Part shown: one piece after another, positions 25,508-33,724 of the stretch
Position numbering within the stretch: the first letter of the stretch is position 1
Layout of the letters: each line of letters starts with the position of its first letter
Source: Tsuneonella sp. CC-YZS046
Lineage (GTDB): Bacteria > Pseudomonadota > Alphaproteobacteria > Sphingomonadales > Sphingomonadaceae
Assembly: GCF_035581365.1 (NCBI RefSeq)
Contig: NZ_CP141590.1
Coordinates: forward strand, 496,001-560,000
DNA: 64,000 bases
Reading direction: 5' to 3'
The notes under the pieces: generated by a model
The model's database searches: none
What the model saw: the letters and a program-made list of their open reading frames with translations, nothing else
Told to the model about the DNA's origin: nothing
Translations under genes and position numbers: made by a program

Positions 25508-27955
25508 CTAGATCTTCATTCCCAAGGTCACGCCGTATTCCGCGGGACGTCCGGCATAGCGAACGACTGTATCGTAGGATTGGTTGACGTTGATCCAGTA
25601 GTATTTGTTGGTGACGTTCTTGCCCCAGAAGGTGAGGCGCCAGCGCTCATCCGCGCTTGTGAAGCCGGCGTTGAGATCCAGGATGGCTCGTCCCTTGATC
25701 TTGTATTCTTCTTTTTCAGCCTCGGTCAGCTTGAGCGTGCCGATTGTCTTCGTCTGTGCGCTGAGATTGGCGCCGAAGAAGGCATTCAGGCTGTCGCTGA
25801 CCGGGAAGGTATAATCGAAGGCCGCATTCATTTGCCATTTGGGAGCGAAGGGCAGCCTCACTCCCGAAAAATCCGCGAGGATCGGAACGAGAAGGCCATC
25901 TTCGACGCGCGAGCCGACCACGCCCTCATACCTCTTCACCTTTGCATCCAGATAAGTGGCTGCCAGCGAAACGTTCAATCCACGCACCGGCCGGACGCTG
26001 AACTCCGCTTCGGCGCCCTTGATGGTTGATTTGGGAACATTGACGAGGCCGTCGAGCGGGCCAAAAATGGGATCGATGATCTTGGCCCGTAGCTGCTTGT
26101 CCTGATAGTCGTAATAGAAGGCCGCGCCGTTCAGCATCACCTTTCCGCCCGCGCCAGTCCATTTGAAACCGGCCTCATAGTCGAGAAGGGATTCTTGCGT
26201 GACCGGACGATACTGATCCCAGGTCGCTGCACCCGCGATGGGATAGCTGCCCGCCTTGTAGCCTTTCGAGACGTTGGCATAGAGCAACAGCCCGGGCATG
26301 GGTTTGAAATCCGCGCCAATGCTCCAGGACGTGCTGCGCTCGGTAAGTTTGTCCGTGAACAGCCCTGCCTGGCAGGTGGCTGGATCGATCGAAATCGAAT
26401 TTGTGCCCGTGATGGGAATATATGTGGTGCCTGGGCAGCGCACAGGCACATACAAAGTGGGCCATACGTAATTGAAGAAGTAGTTGATGCCCACATTTTC
26501 AAAGCCGGGCTGAGCCGGCGGTTCTATGTCGCCGGGAACCTGCGAGGTTGCGAGGGCCACTCTGCGTTGGGCTTCGGTATACCGGATGCCGCCCTTCAGC
26601 GTAATATGATCGGTGACGTCGAATTCAAGATTTGCGAACGCCGCATAGTTTTTCATATTCTGGTTGGAAATGGACCGCGCGGCAGTGAAACCTTGCTGAT
26701 AACCCGACGAGTGATCCTCGTAATGGGTGTCGAAGAATTCTTTCGTCTTGGTGTTCTCATAATTTGCGCCAAGGACCCAGCGATAGGGCAGGCCGCTTCC
26801 GCCGCCTTGGAGCCTGAGTTCCTGACTGAAGCTCTTTACGCTGCCCTTGTTCTGCAGAATATCGAGGTCTTCGTAGAAAGTGCCGCCACCTTCTGTCCGG
26901 TTATCCAGCTTGAAGTCGATGTAAGAGCTGAGGGAAGTCAGCGTGATCGTATCGGCCAGTTGATAGTCGATACGTCCGATCGCCTGCTTGAAACGGTTGT
27001 TTTGATAGGGGCCAAGCTCCGGGTTCCAGTCCGCGGCCCGGATCTTCTTCGGGGCGAGTTCCGCGTTCAGGAAGGGCATGTCGGGGCCGATGCAGCCACC
27101 GAAGCCGCAGGTGCCCACCGGATTCTGCAGTTCGATCTTCTGGACCTGCGGGGCTATGGTGTCCGAACGATCCTTCCAGGCATTGAGGTTGAGGGAAACG
27201 GTCAGCCGGTCGGTCGGCTTCCAATCGAGCAGCAGGCGGCCCGCAAGAGTATCCGTTTTCCCGTTCGTCGCATCGCGGGTGTAGCTCTTCTGCCATCCAT
27301 CGCTCTGGACGGTCTTCACGGCCAGGCGAGCATTCAACGTATCGCTGATCGGCCCGCTGACAAACCCGCTCGCTTCGATGGCGTTAAACCGCCCGTAGCC
27401 CAGGTTGAGCCCCGCATGGAATTCGTCCGTAGGTTTTGCCGCGACGAAGTTGATCGCGCCGCCGGTCGCATTGTTCCCGAACAAAGTGCCCTGCGGGCCT
27501 TTCAGCACCTCCACGCGCTCAAGGTCGAATGCGGTCAGCGCGGAAAGCACCGGCAGCGGCAGTGGCGCCTGGTCGATATAGGTGGTTACGTCCGGGTATG
27601 CGGCCAGGGACAATTCATAGAAACCCACGCCGCGCAGCGTATAGACCGGCTTGCTTTCAGGGCTTTGGCTGAAATTGAGGCCGGGCACGGCCATCGCGAG
27701 ATCCGCGACATTGTTGATCCGCTTGTTTGCCAATGTTTCGCCACTCAACGCAGTAACCGTAAGGCCAACATCCTGAAGCCGCTGTTCGCGCTTGTTGGCG
27801 GTGACGACAATTTCGCCGGCGGTGATTTCGGAGCTTGCCGCGGGAGCTTCCTGCGCAGAGGCCGTTCCGCCGTAGAGGAGCAACATGCCCAGTGCAGCCT
27901 GGCTTGCGCCTTGCAGAGCAGTTGACCGATTAGAGTATTTTCTATTTTTCAACAT
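25508..27955 (-). CDS. TonB-dependent outer-membrane receptor 2
   Basis: The 815-aa protein has a signal peptide ending TASA-QE, a GEIVVTANKREQ TonB-box region, a plug domain with VEVLKGPQGTLFGNNATGG and a C-terminal barrel ending GVTLGMKI. The ATG at 27955 has AAGGG 7 nt upstream; an in-frame ATG 5 codons earlier lacks this. It lies 42 nt after the SMP-30 gene on the same strand, so the two are probably co-transcribed. It is a second uptake route for an island substrate or intermediate. Confidence 0.92.
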   Translation of the reverse strand: MLKNRKYSNRSTALQGASQAALGMLLLYGGTASAQEAPAASSEITAGEIVVTANKREQRLQDVGLTVTALSGETLANKRINNVADLAMAVPGLNFSQSPESKPVYTLRGVGFYELSLAAYPDVTTYIDQAPLPLPVLSALTAFDLERVEVLKGPQGTLFGNNATGGAINFVAAKPTDEFHAGLNLGYGRFNAIEASGFVSGPISDTLNARLAVKTVQSDGWQKSYTRDATNGKTDTLAGRLLLDWKPTDRLTVSLNLNAWKDRSDTIAPQVQKIELQNPVGTCGFGGCIGPDMPFLNAELAPKKIRAADWNPELGPYQNNRFKQAIGRIDYQLADTITLTSLSSYIDFKLDNRTEGGGTFYEDLDILQNKGSVKSFSQELRLQGGGSGLPYRWVLGANYENTKTKEFFDTHYEDHSSGYQQGFTAARSISNQNMKNYAAFANLEFDVTDHITLKGGIRYTEAQRRVALATSQVPGDIEPPAQPGFENVGINYFFNYVWPTLYVPVRCPGTTYIPITGTNSISIDPATCQAGLFTDKLTERSTSWSIGADFKPMPGLLLYANVSKGYKAGSYPIAGAATWDQYRPVTQESLLDYEAGFKWTGAGGKVMLNGAAFYYDYQDKQLRAKIIDPIFGPLDGLVNVPKSTIKGAEAEFSVRPVRGLNVSLAATYLDAKVKRYEGVVGSRVEDGLLVPILADFSGVRLPFAPKWQMNAAFDYTFPVSDSLNAFFGANLSAQTKTIGTLKLTEAEKEEYKIKGRAILDLNAGFTSADERWRLTFWGKNVTNKYYWINVNQSYDTVVRYAGRPAEYGVTLGMKI

Positions 27956-27997
27956 CCTGACACCCTTCATGAGATGGACATTATTTTGGAAATTTTT

Positions 27998-28969
27998 CTA
28001 TTTAAATTGGTAGCTTAGGTGGGACTTGGCCAAGCCCTTGGCTCGAAACAGCCAGGCGCCGCCACCGCGATCATGATCGTTTGCGCAGATGATCAGTTCG
28101 TCCGTGCCGGGTATGAGCACGGGATGAGTGGTGCGAAGCATATGCCCCTGCTCCCGCCCCGGAACGAGCACTTGGGCAACAGGCACACCCGATGGGTTGA
28201 AGATCAGAACTCTGCCTTGCTCATACATGGCGACATAGAGATTGCCCGCAGCGTCGATGCAGCACGAGTCCGGCCCTAAATGGCCGGTGAAGCGGTAGGG
28301 GATGCAGGTGCCATAAGGTTCGGCGGATACCCGGTCGGCGGAAAGTTCCACCAGATGCAGGCGGTTGGCGTTTGTTTCTGTGACCCAGAGGCTTCTTTCA
28401 TCGACTGAAAGCGCCACGCCGTTAGGGCCGGCCATGTTGGGCATTACTGTCTTGATCTCGCCGCCGTCGGCTGGAGCGTAATAAACTCCTCCGGTTGGCC
28501 GCAGCGCCTCCCCAACGAAATCGGTAAAGTAAAAGCCGCCGGTTGAATCAAACACCATGTCATCGACCGTATATCCTTCCACCTCCACATTCGGGTTGGA
28601 GCCGTCAGGCGCCATCGAAAGGATGCGGCCGTCGGTGAAATTCCCGACGCAACAGGCGAACAGTCGGCCATCCTTGTGAATTTTGATCGCTGTGGGCATC
28701 AGGCCCGCCGCAGTCTCGATCGTCCGCAGCTTCCCGCTTGCCATATCCATTACGAAGATCGTGCCGCCGAAAACTTCCACAAAGTGGAGAGAGCCATGCC
28801 GATCGAAGCACAACCCTTCGAGTTGCAGGAAATCTCCTGAAATCTGCCTCCAGGGATCGGCGGTCATCGTTGGCAGGATGCGTTCCACTGGCGGAATGGA
28901 GAATCCCGCCTCTTTCGCCATATCTTGATATGGCGAATGAATATTATGCTGTGGCAAATGCTGATCCAT
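27998..28969 (-). CDS. SMP-30/gluconolactonase/LRE family protein
   Basis: From ATG 28969 the protein is 323 aa. It has repeated beta-propeller blades: LEGLCFDRHGSLHF, DDMVFDSTGGFYFTDF, GPNGVALSVDERSLWVTE and SCCIDAAGNLYVAM, typical of calcium-dependent lactonases. No clear ribosome-binding site marks the start; an in-frame ATG at 28921 lies inside a 24-bp palindrome. Together with the Baeyer-Villiger enzyme it is a good candidate for lactone hydrolysis. Confidence 0.82.
   Translation of the reverse strand: MDQHLPQHNIHSPYQDMAKEAGFSIPPVERILPTMTADPWRQISGDFLQLEGLCFDRHGSLHFVEVFGGTIFVMDMASGKLRTIETAAGLMPTAIKIHKDGRLFACCVGNFTDGRILSMAPDGSNPNVEVEGYTVDDMVFDSTGGFYFTDFVGEALRPTGGVYYAPADGGEIKTVMPNMAGPNGVALSVDERSLWVTETNANRLHLVELSADRVSAEPYGTCIPYRFTGHLGPDSCCIDAAGNLYVAMYEQGRVLIFNPSGVPVAQVLVPGREQGHMLRTTHPVLIPGTDELIICANDHDRGGGAWLFRAKGLAKSHLSYQFK
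28914..28937. promoter_or_regulatory. 24-bp perfect palindrome at the 5' end of the SMP-30 gene
   Basis: TTCGCCATATC (28914-28924), TT, GATATGGCGAA (28927-28937). The arms are 11 bp and perfect. It overlaps the alternative start codon at 28921 and would lie about 11-18 codons into the gene if translation begins at 28969. Confidence 0.5.
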
Positions 28970-29332
28970 TTCAGGCAATGGGATTATTTGAGAATATGAC
29001 GATGCGTTCCGATCCGGCCGGGCTGGAGGCCCGTGGTCATCGGCGCATCGAGCGGCTCGACCCGGATTCCGCGGCTTGCAACTAAGGGCGGTCAATCGCG
29101 CGGTATTCCTCGCCGCATGCAAATGCGCGCACCCCATATGCGGACACTCCCAAAACCAAGCCAAGGATTTTTATCAAGTCACGACTTGGTTTGACTAACA
29201 TCTGAAAGATTGTCAACCCTCTCGCCTTTGCTGCTAATGCGGCAAATGGACTGCTAATGCGGCAAATGGAACCCTGGGGGCGCTCGCGAAGGCATTGCGA
29301 TCGTTGGATGGTGGGTGAACGAAGGAAGCGAG
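28970..29332. other. 363-bp divergent control region with repeats
   Basis: No gene is visible between the leftward SMP-30 gene and the rightward TetR-2 gene. Nested inverted repeats are present: AAACCAAG (29153-29160) with CTTGGTTT (29185-29192), and inside them CAAGTC (29175-29180) with GACTTG (29183-29188). A tandem 20-bp repeat follows at 29231-29270. The arrangement fits a regulator-bound divergent promoter region. Confidence 0.6.
29231..29270 (+). repeat. Exact tandem 20-bp direct repeat
   Basis: CTGCTAATGCGGCAAATGGA occurs twice back to back (29231-29250 and 29251-29270), ending 62 nt before the TetR-2 start codon. It could be a binding site pair or a simple duplication. Confidence 0.9.
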
Positions 29333-29974
29333 ATGACCGGGCTTCGGGAAAAGAAAAAGAGCAATAATAGAAGGAAGATCGTAAAATCCGCCAAGTCTCT
29401 CGTAAGATCCATGGGTTCCACGGAATTCACCATGAAGGAGCTTGCGGCCAAGGCGGGATTAAGCACGTTTACGGTGCATCAGTATTTTAGGACAAAATCC
29501 AGTATTATCTTCAATGTTCTAATGGATGTGCTGGACGATATAAAAACAGGACCTCTGCCGGTAAATCCTTCTGCTGATGAGGTTATTGATTATTTTATGG
29601 AATTTGGGGATTCGCCCGTCGATCTCTACCTGGAAAATGAAGAATTTTACCGCGCGATACTGGGCCATTTCATGAGCGATCATGAGCAGGCTCAGCGGCT
29701 TGAGTATCAGGAAAAGGCTCGGAGTTATTGGAAATTCGCGGTTTCCAGTCTCAAGAAATTCAACGTATTCTCTCCAGATTTAAATGAAATGGATATAATC
29801 AGGGCTGTGCAGATCAGCTTTACTGGGGTGATGGAAATGTGGGTGCATTACGAACTCAGCTCTTCCCAGCTCAGATCGCAGATCAGGTCTGTCCTCGCCT
29901 TGAATCTCATTGCCTGCACGACAGAGGAATGCAGAGAGAAACTGTATAATATAGTCCGTGAAAGCAGGTATTAG
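29333..29974 (+). CDS. TetR/AcrR family transcriptional regulator (TetR-2)
   Basis: The 213-aa protein has a strongly basic start (REKKKSNNRRK) and a TetR helix-turn-helix around residues 20-60 (FTMKELAAKAGLSTFTVHQYF). The ligand domain is helical and not recognised. AAGGAAG precedes the ATG at 29333. The gene is visibly more AT-rich than its neighbours. It may control the SMP-30/receptor unit or the GMC gene. Confidence 0.85.
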   Translation: MTGLREKKKSNNRRKIVKSAKSLVRSMGSTEFTMKELAAKAGLSTFTVHQYFRTKSSIIFNVLMDVLDDIKTGPLPVNPSADEVIDYFMEFGDSPVDLYLENEEFYRAILGHFMSDHEQAQRLEYQEKARSYWKFAVSSLKKFNVFSPDLNEMDIIRAVQISFTGVMEMWVHYELSSSQLRSQIRSVLALNLIACTTEECREKLYNIVRESRY

Positions 29975-30175
29975 AGTGGAGGGGGTGCTCCAGCGTTTGA
30001 GCATACTGCGTGCGGGCAAGGACCCTGCTCGGCGATCCCGATAATCTCGAGCCTTCCCGATGGCCCCGGCTATGGCCGCATGCTTTATGCGATTGCAATG
30101 TTCGGCTGCCGGTGGGAACAGAACGTTGCCTGACGACGCTCGGGCAGTTCATCATCTGCGCTGAGAAAGAATTCC

Positions 30176-31780
30176 ATGCTTATCGACCTGCACAAACATC
30201 CCGAGGCTGAAATCGGGGGCGGCGATGTCTGCATCATCGGCGCCGGCGCCGCAGGTATCACCGTGGCGCGAGCGCTCGCCCAGGAAGGGCATTCGGTCAT
30301 CCTTCTCGAAAGCGGCGGCTTCGATTTTGAACAGGCCACGCAGGATCTTTATCGGGGCAGCAATGTCGGGATGCCCTATTACGATCTGGATCAGGCGCGC
30401 TTGCGCTTCTTTGGCGGCACCGTTTCGATCTGGGGGGGGCGCTGCGCGCAATTGGATGCCATAGATTTCGAGCGCCGGGATTGGGTGGCGCACAGCGGCT
30501 GGCCAATCAGCAAGTCCGATATCGAGCCTTACTATGCCCGCGCGCACGAATTTTTCGAGTTGGGCGAGTTCAACTATAGGGATCGCATCTGGGATGCGCT
30601 GGGCGTCACTGCACCGGGGTTCGATCGGGATGCCATCGATGCCGTCCTTTGGCGCTTCGATGAAAAGACCGATCGGTTCGTCGCAAGCCACACCAGCGAT
30701 GTGACGAATTCACCGTCAATCCAGGTCGTGCTTCATGCCAATGCCGTCAACATCAAGTCTGGCCCCGATGCCCGCACCGTCGAGGGGGTGGAAGTGAAGA
30801 CCCTGAACGGCACGGTGCGGCAGGTGAAGGCGAAACACTATGTGCTCGCTTGCGGGGCGATCGAGAATTCGCGCCTGCTGCTGGCCTCGAACGATGTCGA
30901 AGTGAATGGGCTGGGCAATGGCCATGACCTGGTCGGTCGGTATTTTATGGAGCATCCGACCGGGCGGATCGGGAAGATCGAGACGCAGACGCCCTATGAA
31001 CTCTGGGCGCTGTTCCAGAAGCGTTTCATGCGCTCCGGCCCTCCGCTGGCGCCGGCTCTCCGGCTGGGGGATGCGACCCAGCAGCGGGAACAGGCGCTGA
31101 ACAGCATCATCACCTTCAAGCTCCAGCGGGACCCCCGCCATGGCGTCGCCCTGGGCAACAAGATCTACCATAACCTTAAGCATTCGATTTCACCGGATAG
31201 CCGCGGGCGCGCACTCGATCATGCCTACCGGGCCATTCGGGCGTGGTTCCATCGCGAAATGCGGAACTGGGTGGAAAAGATGCGCGCCAAGGCGGGCATG
31301 ACCAGCCTCTATCTCATCACTCGCGGCGAACAGGCCCCCAATCCCGATAGCCGGATCGTCCTGTCTCATGAACGCGACAGCCTTGGAAGCCAGCGGGCCG
31401 ATCTCGACTGGCAGTTGAGCGGCCTGGACAAGCACACCGCGAAAGTGATCGCCAAGACGTTCGATGCCGAGTTTCGCCGTCTGGAAATGGGCGCGATCAA
31501 GCCGGGCCAGTGGCTGGATGATCCCAGCCCGCAGTGGCCGGAAGATCTGACCGTCGGAAATCATCCCCTGGCCAATTATCATCAGGTTGGCGGCACGCGC
31601 ATGAGCGATTCACCCAAGAGCGGCGTGGTGGATGCCAATTGCCAGGTGCATGGATACGAGAATCTGTTTGTTGCCGGCAGCTCGGTGTTTCCCACAAGCG
31701 GCTGGGCAAATCCCACGCTGACGATCGTGGCGCTGGCCATGCGTTTATCCGATCACCTCAATTCCAAACTGAAGGCGTGA
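30176..31780 (+). CDS. GMC family FAD-dependent oxidoreductase
   Basis: The 534-aa flavoprotein has the FAD-binding CIIGAGAAGITVARALAQ at residues 19-36, a GGTVSIWGGRC flavin contact, and a C-terminal HQVGGTRMSD plus GSSVFPTSGWANPTLT block containing the catalytic His and the flavin cap. It lacks a signal peptide. GMC enzymes oxidise primary or secondary alcohols. Here it could convert a hydroxy-acid or ring alcohol to aldehyde or ketone. It is separated from TetR-2 by 201 nt in which I see no gene. Confidence 0.88.
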   Translation: MLIDLHKHPEAEIGGGDVCIIGAGAAGITVARALAQEGHSVILLESGGFDFEQATQDLYRGSNVGMPYYDLDQARLRFFGGTVSIWGGRCAQLDAIDFERRDWVAHSGWPISKSDIEPYYARAHEFFELGEFNYRDRIWDALGVTAPGFDRDAIDAVLWRFDEKTDRFVASHTSDVTNSPSIQVVLHANAVNIKSGPDARTVEGVEVKTLNGTVRQVKAKHYVLACGAIENSRLLLASNDVEVNGLGNGHDLVGRYFMEHPTGRIGKIETQTPYELWALFQKRFMRSGPPLAPALRLGDATQQREQALNSIITFKLQRDPRHGVALGNKIYHNLKHSISPDSRGRALDHAYRAIRAWFHREMRNWVEKMRAKAGMTSLYLITRGEQAPNPDSRIVLSHERDSLGSQRADLDWQLSGLDKHTAKVIAKTFDAEFRRLEMGAIKPGQWLDDPSPQWPEDLTVGNHPLANYHQVGGTRMSDSPKSGVVDANCQVHGYENLFVAGSSVFPTSGWANPTLTIVALAMRLSDHLNSKLKA

Positions 31781-31851
31781 CCGGATATTGCCCGTTTGCG
31801 CCATGATGCTGGGTGATTCCGCGATCCTGGGCGTTGGCATGGCTCTCGCCA

Positions 31852-31884
31852 GGGCAGCGCTTCCTTGTTGCGGTAGCGCAGCCC
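31852..31884 (+). terminator. Hairpin after the GMC gene
   Basis: GGGCAGCGCT (31852-31861) pairs with AGCGCAGCCC (31875-31884) with one mismatch; TTGCT follows. It probably ends the GMC transcript. Confidence 0.55.
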
Positions 31885-31923
31885 TTGCTATCTAGATGGG
31901 ACGAATTGGATATGGAGTGCGCA

Positions 31924-32250
31924 ATGCCTGATACCGCCGAAGCCAAATCCCGCCTTGAAGCGCAGCTTGCCGAACTCAAGGGGCGGCTGGACCGCATTGG
32001 GGAAGCCTTGGCCGAGCCGCTCAACCCCGACTCTTCAGAGCAGGCGGTGGAGATGGAGGATGATGCTTCGCTGGAAGGAGAGGGGGCGTTGATCACGCGC
32101 GAAATCGCCTCGGTCCAGCGCGCGTTGATCCGAATTGAAAACGGCACCTATGGCGAATGCGTGCGGTGCGGAACCGCAATTGCTCCCAAGCGTCTCGAAG
32201 CCCGGCCGGAAGCGGCCCTGTGCATCGAATGCGCAAGCCGGGAGCAATGA
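31924..32250 (+). CDS. DksA/TraR family C4-type zinc finger protein
   Basis: The 108-aa protein has an N-terminal coiled-coil-like helix pair (residues 5-70) and a zinc finger CVRCGTAIAPKR ... CIECA with the CxxC-x17-CxxC spacing. GGAG 6 nt upstream supports the ATG at 31924 over that at 31912. It is shorter than full DksA and may bind the RNA polymerase secondary channel. Confidence 0.88.
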   Translation: MPDTAEAKSRLEAQLAELKGRLDRIGEALAEPLNPDSSEQAVEMEDDASLEGEGALITREIASVQRALIRIENGTYGECVRCGTAIAPKRLEARPEAALCIECASREQ

Positions 32251-32266
32251 CGAGGACAACCGGAAT

Positions 32267-32632
32267 ATGAGGATTGTTCCGTCGTCTCTCCACACTATCA
32301 AACGTTCGGTCATTGCCTGTATCGCCGTTGCGATACTCGGATTGTTGAGCATGGGCGCATTGGGCGGCGGGCTGTATTACGCGGCCTATCCCCTATTGGC
32401 GCCGTTCTTCGGGAACCCCGATGACTGGCATGGCGATTGGGTGTGGCCCACCATGATCCTTGCCGGGATGTTCTGGTCGCTGAGCTTTCCTGTCGCAGGG
32501 TATCTCAATCATTGCCTGGTTCTTCGCCGCTATACGCCTGGCCTGCGGCGCGCGGCATATGCTTGCGTCCTGTGGCTTGGGGCAGCGATATGCTGGGCGC
32601 TCCTGCTCGGCGGACCGCTCCGCATTTCCTGA
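32267..32632 (+). CDS. Small membrane protein of unknown function
   Basis: The 121-aa product has about three hydrophobic segments (residues 14-42, 59-80, 95-115). I do not recognise a family. It starts 16 nt after the DksA-like stop, on the same strand, so the two are probably co-transcribed. Confidence 0.65.
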   Translation: MRIVPSSLHTIKRSVIACIAVAILGLLSMGALGGGLYYAAYPLLAPFFGNPDDWHGDWVWPTMILAGMFWSLSFPVAGYLNHCLVLRRYTPGLRRAAYACVLWLGAAICWALLLGGPLRIS

Positions 32633-32747
32633 CCCTAGGCCGAGCCTTGCGCCCCGGCGACGTCAGCCGGGTTCAGGACAGGCACTTGGGGCATGACAGT
32701 CCTGCCTTTGCGGAAGGCAAGGCAATTCATGAACCCTTTGGCCATTC

Positions 32748-32761
32748 TTGATCTCAATCAA
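32748..32761 (+). promoter_or_regulatory. Perfect FNR/FixK/Anr-type box
   Basis: TTGATCTCAATCAA matches the consensus TTGAT-N4-ATCAA at all ten fixed positions. Its centre is 60 nt before the dioxygenase start. Activation from -41.5 would place the transcription start near 32796, inside the neighbouring palindrome. Confidence 0.7.
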
Positions 32762-32778
32762 TGCAGCGGGAGCGAATA

Positions 32779-32800
32779 TAACTGACCTATTGGTCAGTTA
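32779..32800. promoter_or_regulatory. TetR-type operator palindrome
   Basis: TAACTGACC (32779-32787), TATT, GGTCAGTTA (32792-32800). The 9-bp arms are perfect and contain the TGACC-N4-GGTCA core common to many TetR-family operators. It lies just before the ribosome-binding site of the dioxygenase gene. No TetR gene is adjacent. Confidence 0.7.
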
Positions 32801-32814
32801 ATGGGAGTGCGCAT

Positions 32815-33684
32815 ATGGACAAGCCGAAGCTGAGGCTCGGTTATGCGGGGTTTCGCGGCGATGTTGCGGCCTGGGAAAGTTTCGGAACCGGGATATTCGG
32901 CCTGCAGGCGTGCCGGCAGGATGGCGAATTGCGCTTCCGGGCGGACCAGCGCGCCTGGAGAATCGCGGTTCGCGAGAGCGAGGAGCCGGGTTGCGATTAC
33001 ATCGGGCTTGAGGTGGATACGCACGAGGCGCTGGATGGAATTGTCCGGCGCCTTCGCCGGCAGGGATACCGCGCCGAGCAGGACCCGGCCCTGGCGCAGG
33101 CGCGCGATGTCTATCGCCTTGTCAGGACCGAAGCGCCCGATGGAACCCGGGTGGAACTGTTCGTCGGCGGGCTGACGCTTTCGGAGCCTTTCGCTTCGCC
33201 CACGGGCGCGCGTTTCATTACCGGCGATGCGGGGCTGGGCCATGTGCTTCTTCTGGTCCCCGATCTGGACGCCGCGCTCACTTTCTTCGTCGATGCCATC
33301 GGCCTGAGGCGGACCGATTCGATAGAGGTCGTGCCGGGGTCGGACGGCCATTTCCTCAATGGCGGGAAGCGCCACCATGTCGTCGCGCTGGCGCATATCC
33401 CGGGGGTTGCGGGCTTCGATCACATCTATCTGGAAGTCGACCGGATGAGTACGGTGGGCCGGGCCTGGGACAAGGTCATGGCCGGGGCCGCGCCGGTCGG
33501 GCGCTCGCTCGGGCAACATGCCAACGATCCGGCACTATCCTTCTACGCCGTTTCGCCATCCGGCTTCCTGTTCGAATACGGTTACGGATCGACCCTGATC
33601 GAAGACCCGGAAAGCTGGGTCGAGACCCGTTGGGAGTCCGCCTATCTCTGGGGCGGCACTTTCGGCAGCCACGCTATCCGCTGA
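32815..33684 (+). CDS. Extradiol catechol dioxygenase (VOC family, BphC-like)
   Basis: The 289-aa protein has two tandem VOC modules, the length of 2,3-dihydroxybiphenyl dioxygenase-type enzymes. The C-terminal module carries the iron ligands His143 (GLGHVLLLV), His203 (FDHIYLEVD) and Glu254 (FLFEYGYG), with Tyr244 at the usual catalytic position. The N-terminal module lacks ligands, as expected. GGGAG precedes the ATG. It should cleave a catechol meta to the hydroxyls, using the product of the flavin hydroxylase encoded next. Confidence 0.88.
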   Translation: MDKPKLRLGYAGFRGDVAAWESFGTGIFGLQACRQDGELRFRADQRAWRIAVRESEEPGCDYIGLEVDTHEALDGIVRRLRRQGYRAEQDPALAQARDVYRLVRTEAPDGTRVELFVGGLTLSEPFASPTGARFITGDAGLGHVLLLVPDLDAALTFFVDAIGLRRTDSIEVVPGSDGHFLNGGKRHHVVALAHIPGVAGFDHIYLEVDRMSTVGRAWDKVMAGAAPVGRSLGQHANDPALSFYAVSPSGFLFEYGYGSTLIEDPESWVETRWESAYLWGGTFGSHAIR

Positions 33685-33724
33685 GCCGCTTTTCCACCCC
33701 CTTCCTTCCATCGAGAGAACGCAT

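Noticed and set aside
26195-27925. 576-aa open frame on the plus strand
   Set aside because: Antisense to TonB receptor 2, whose plug and barrel motifs are unmistakable.
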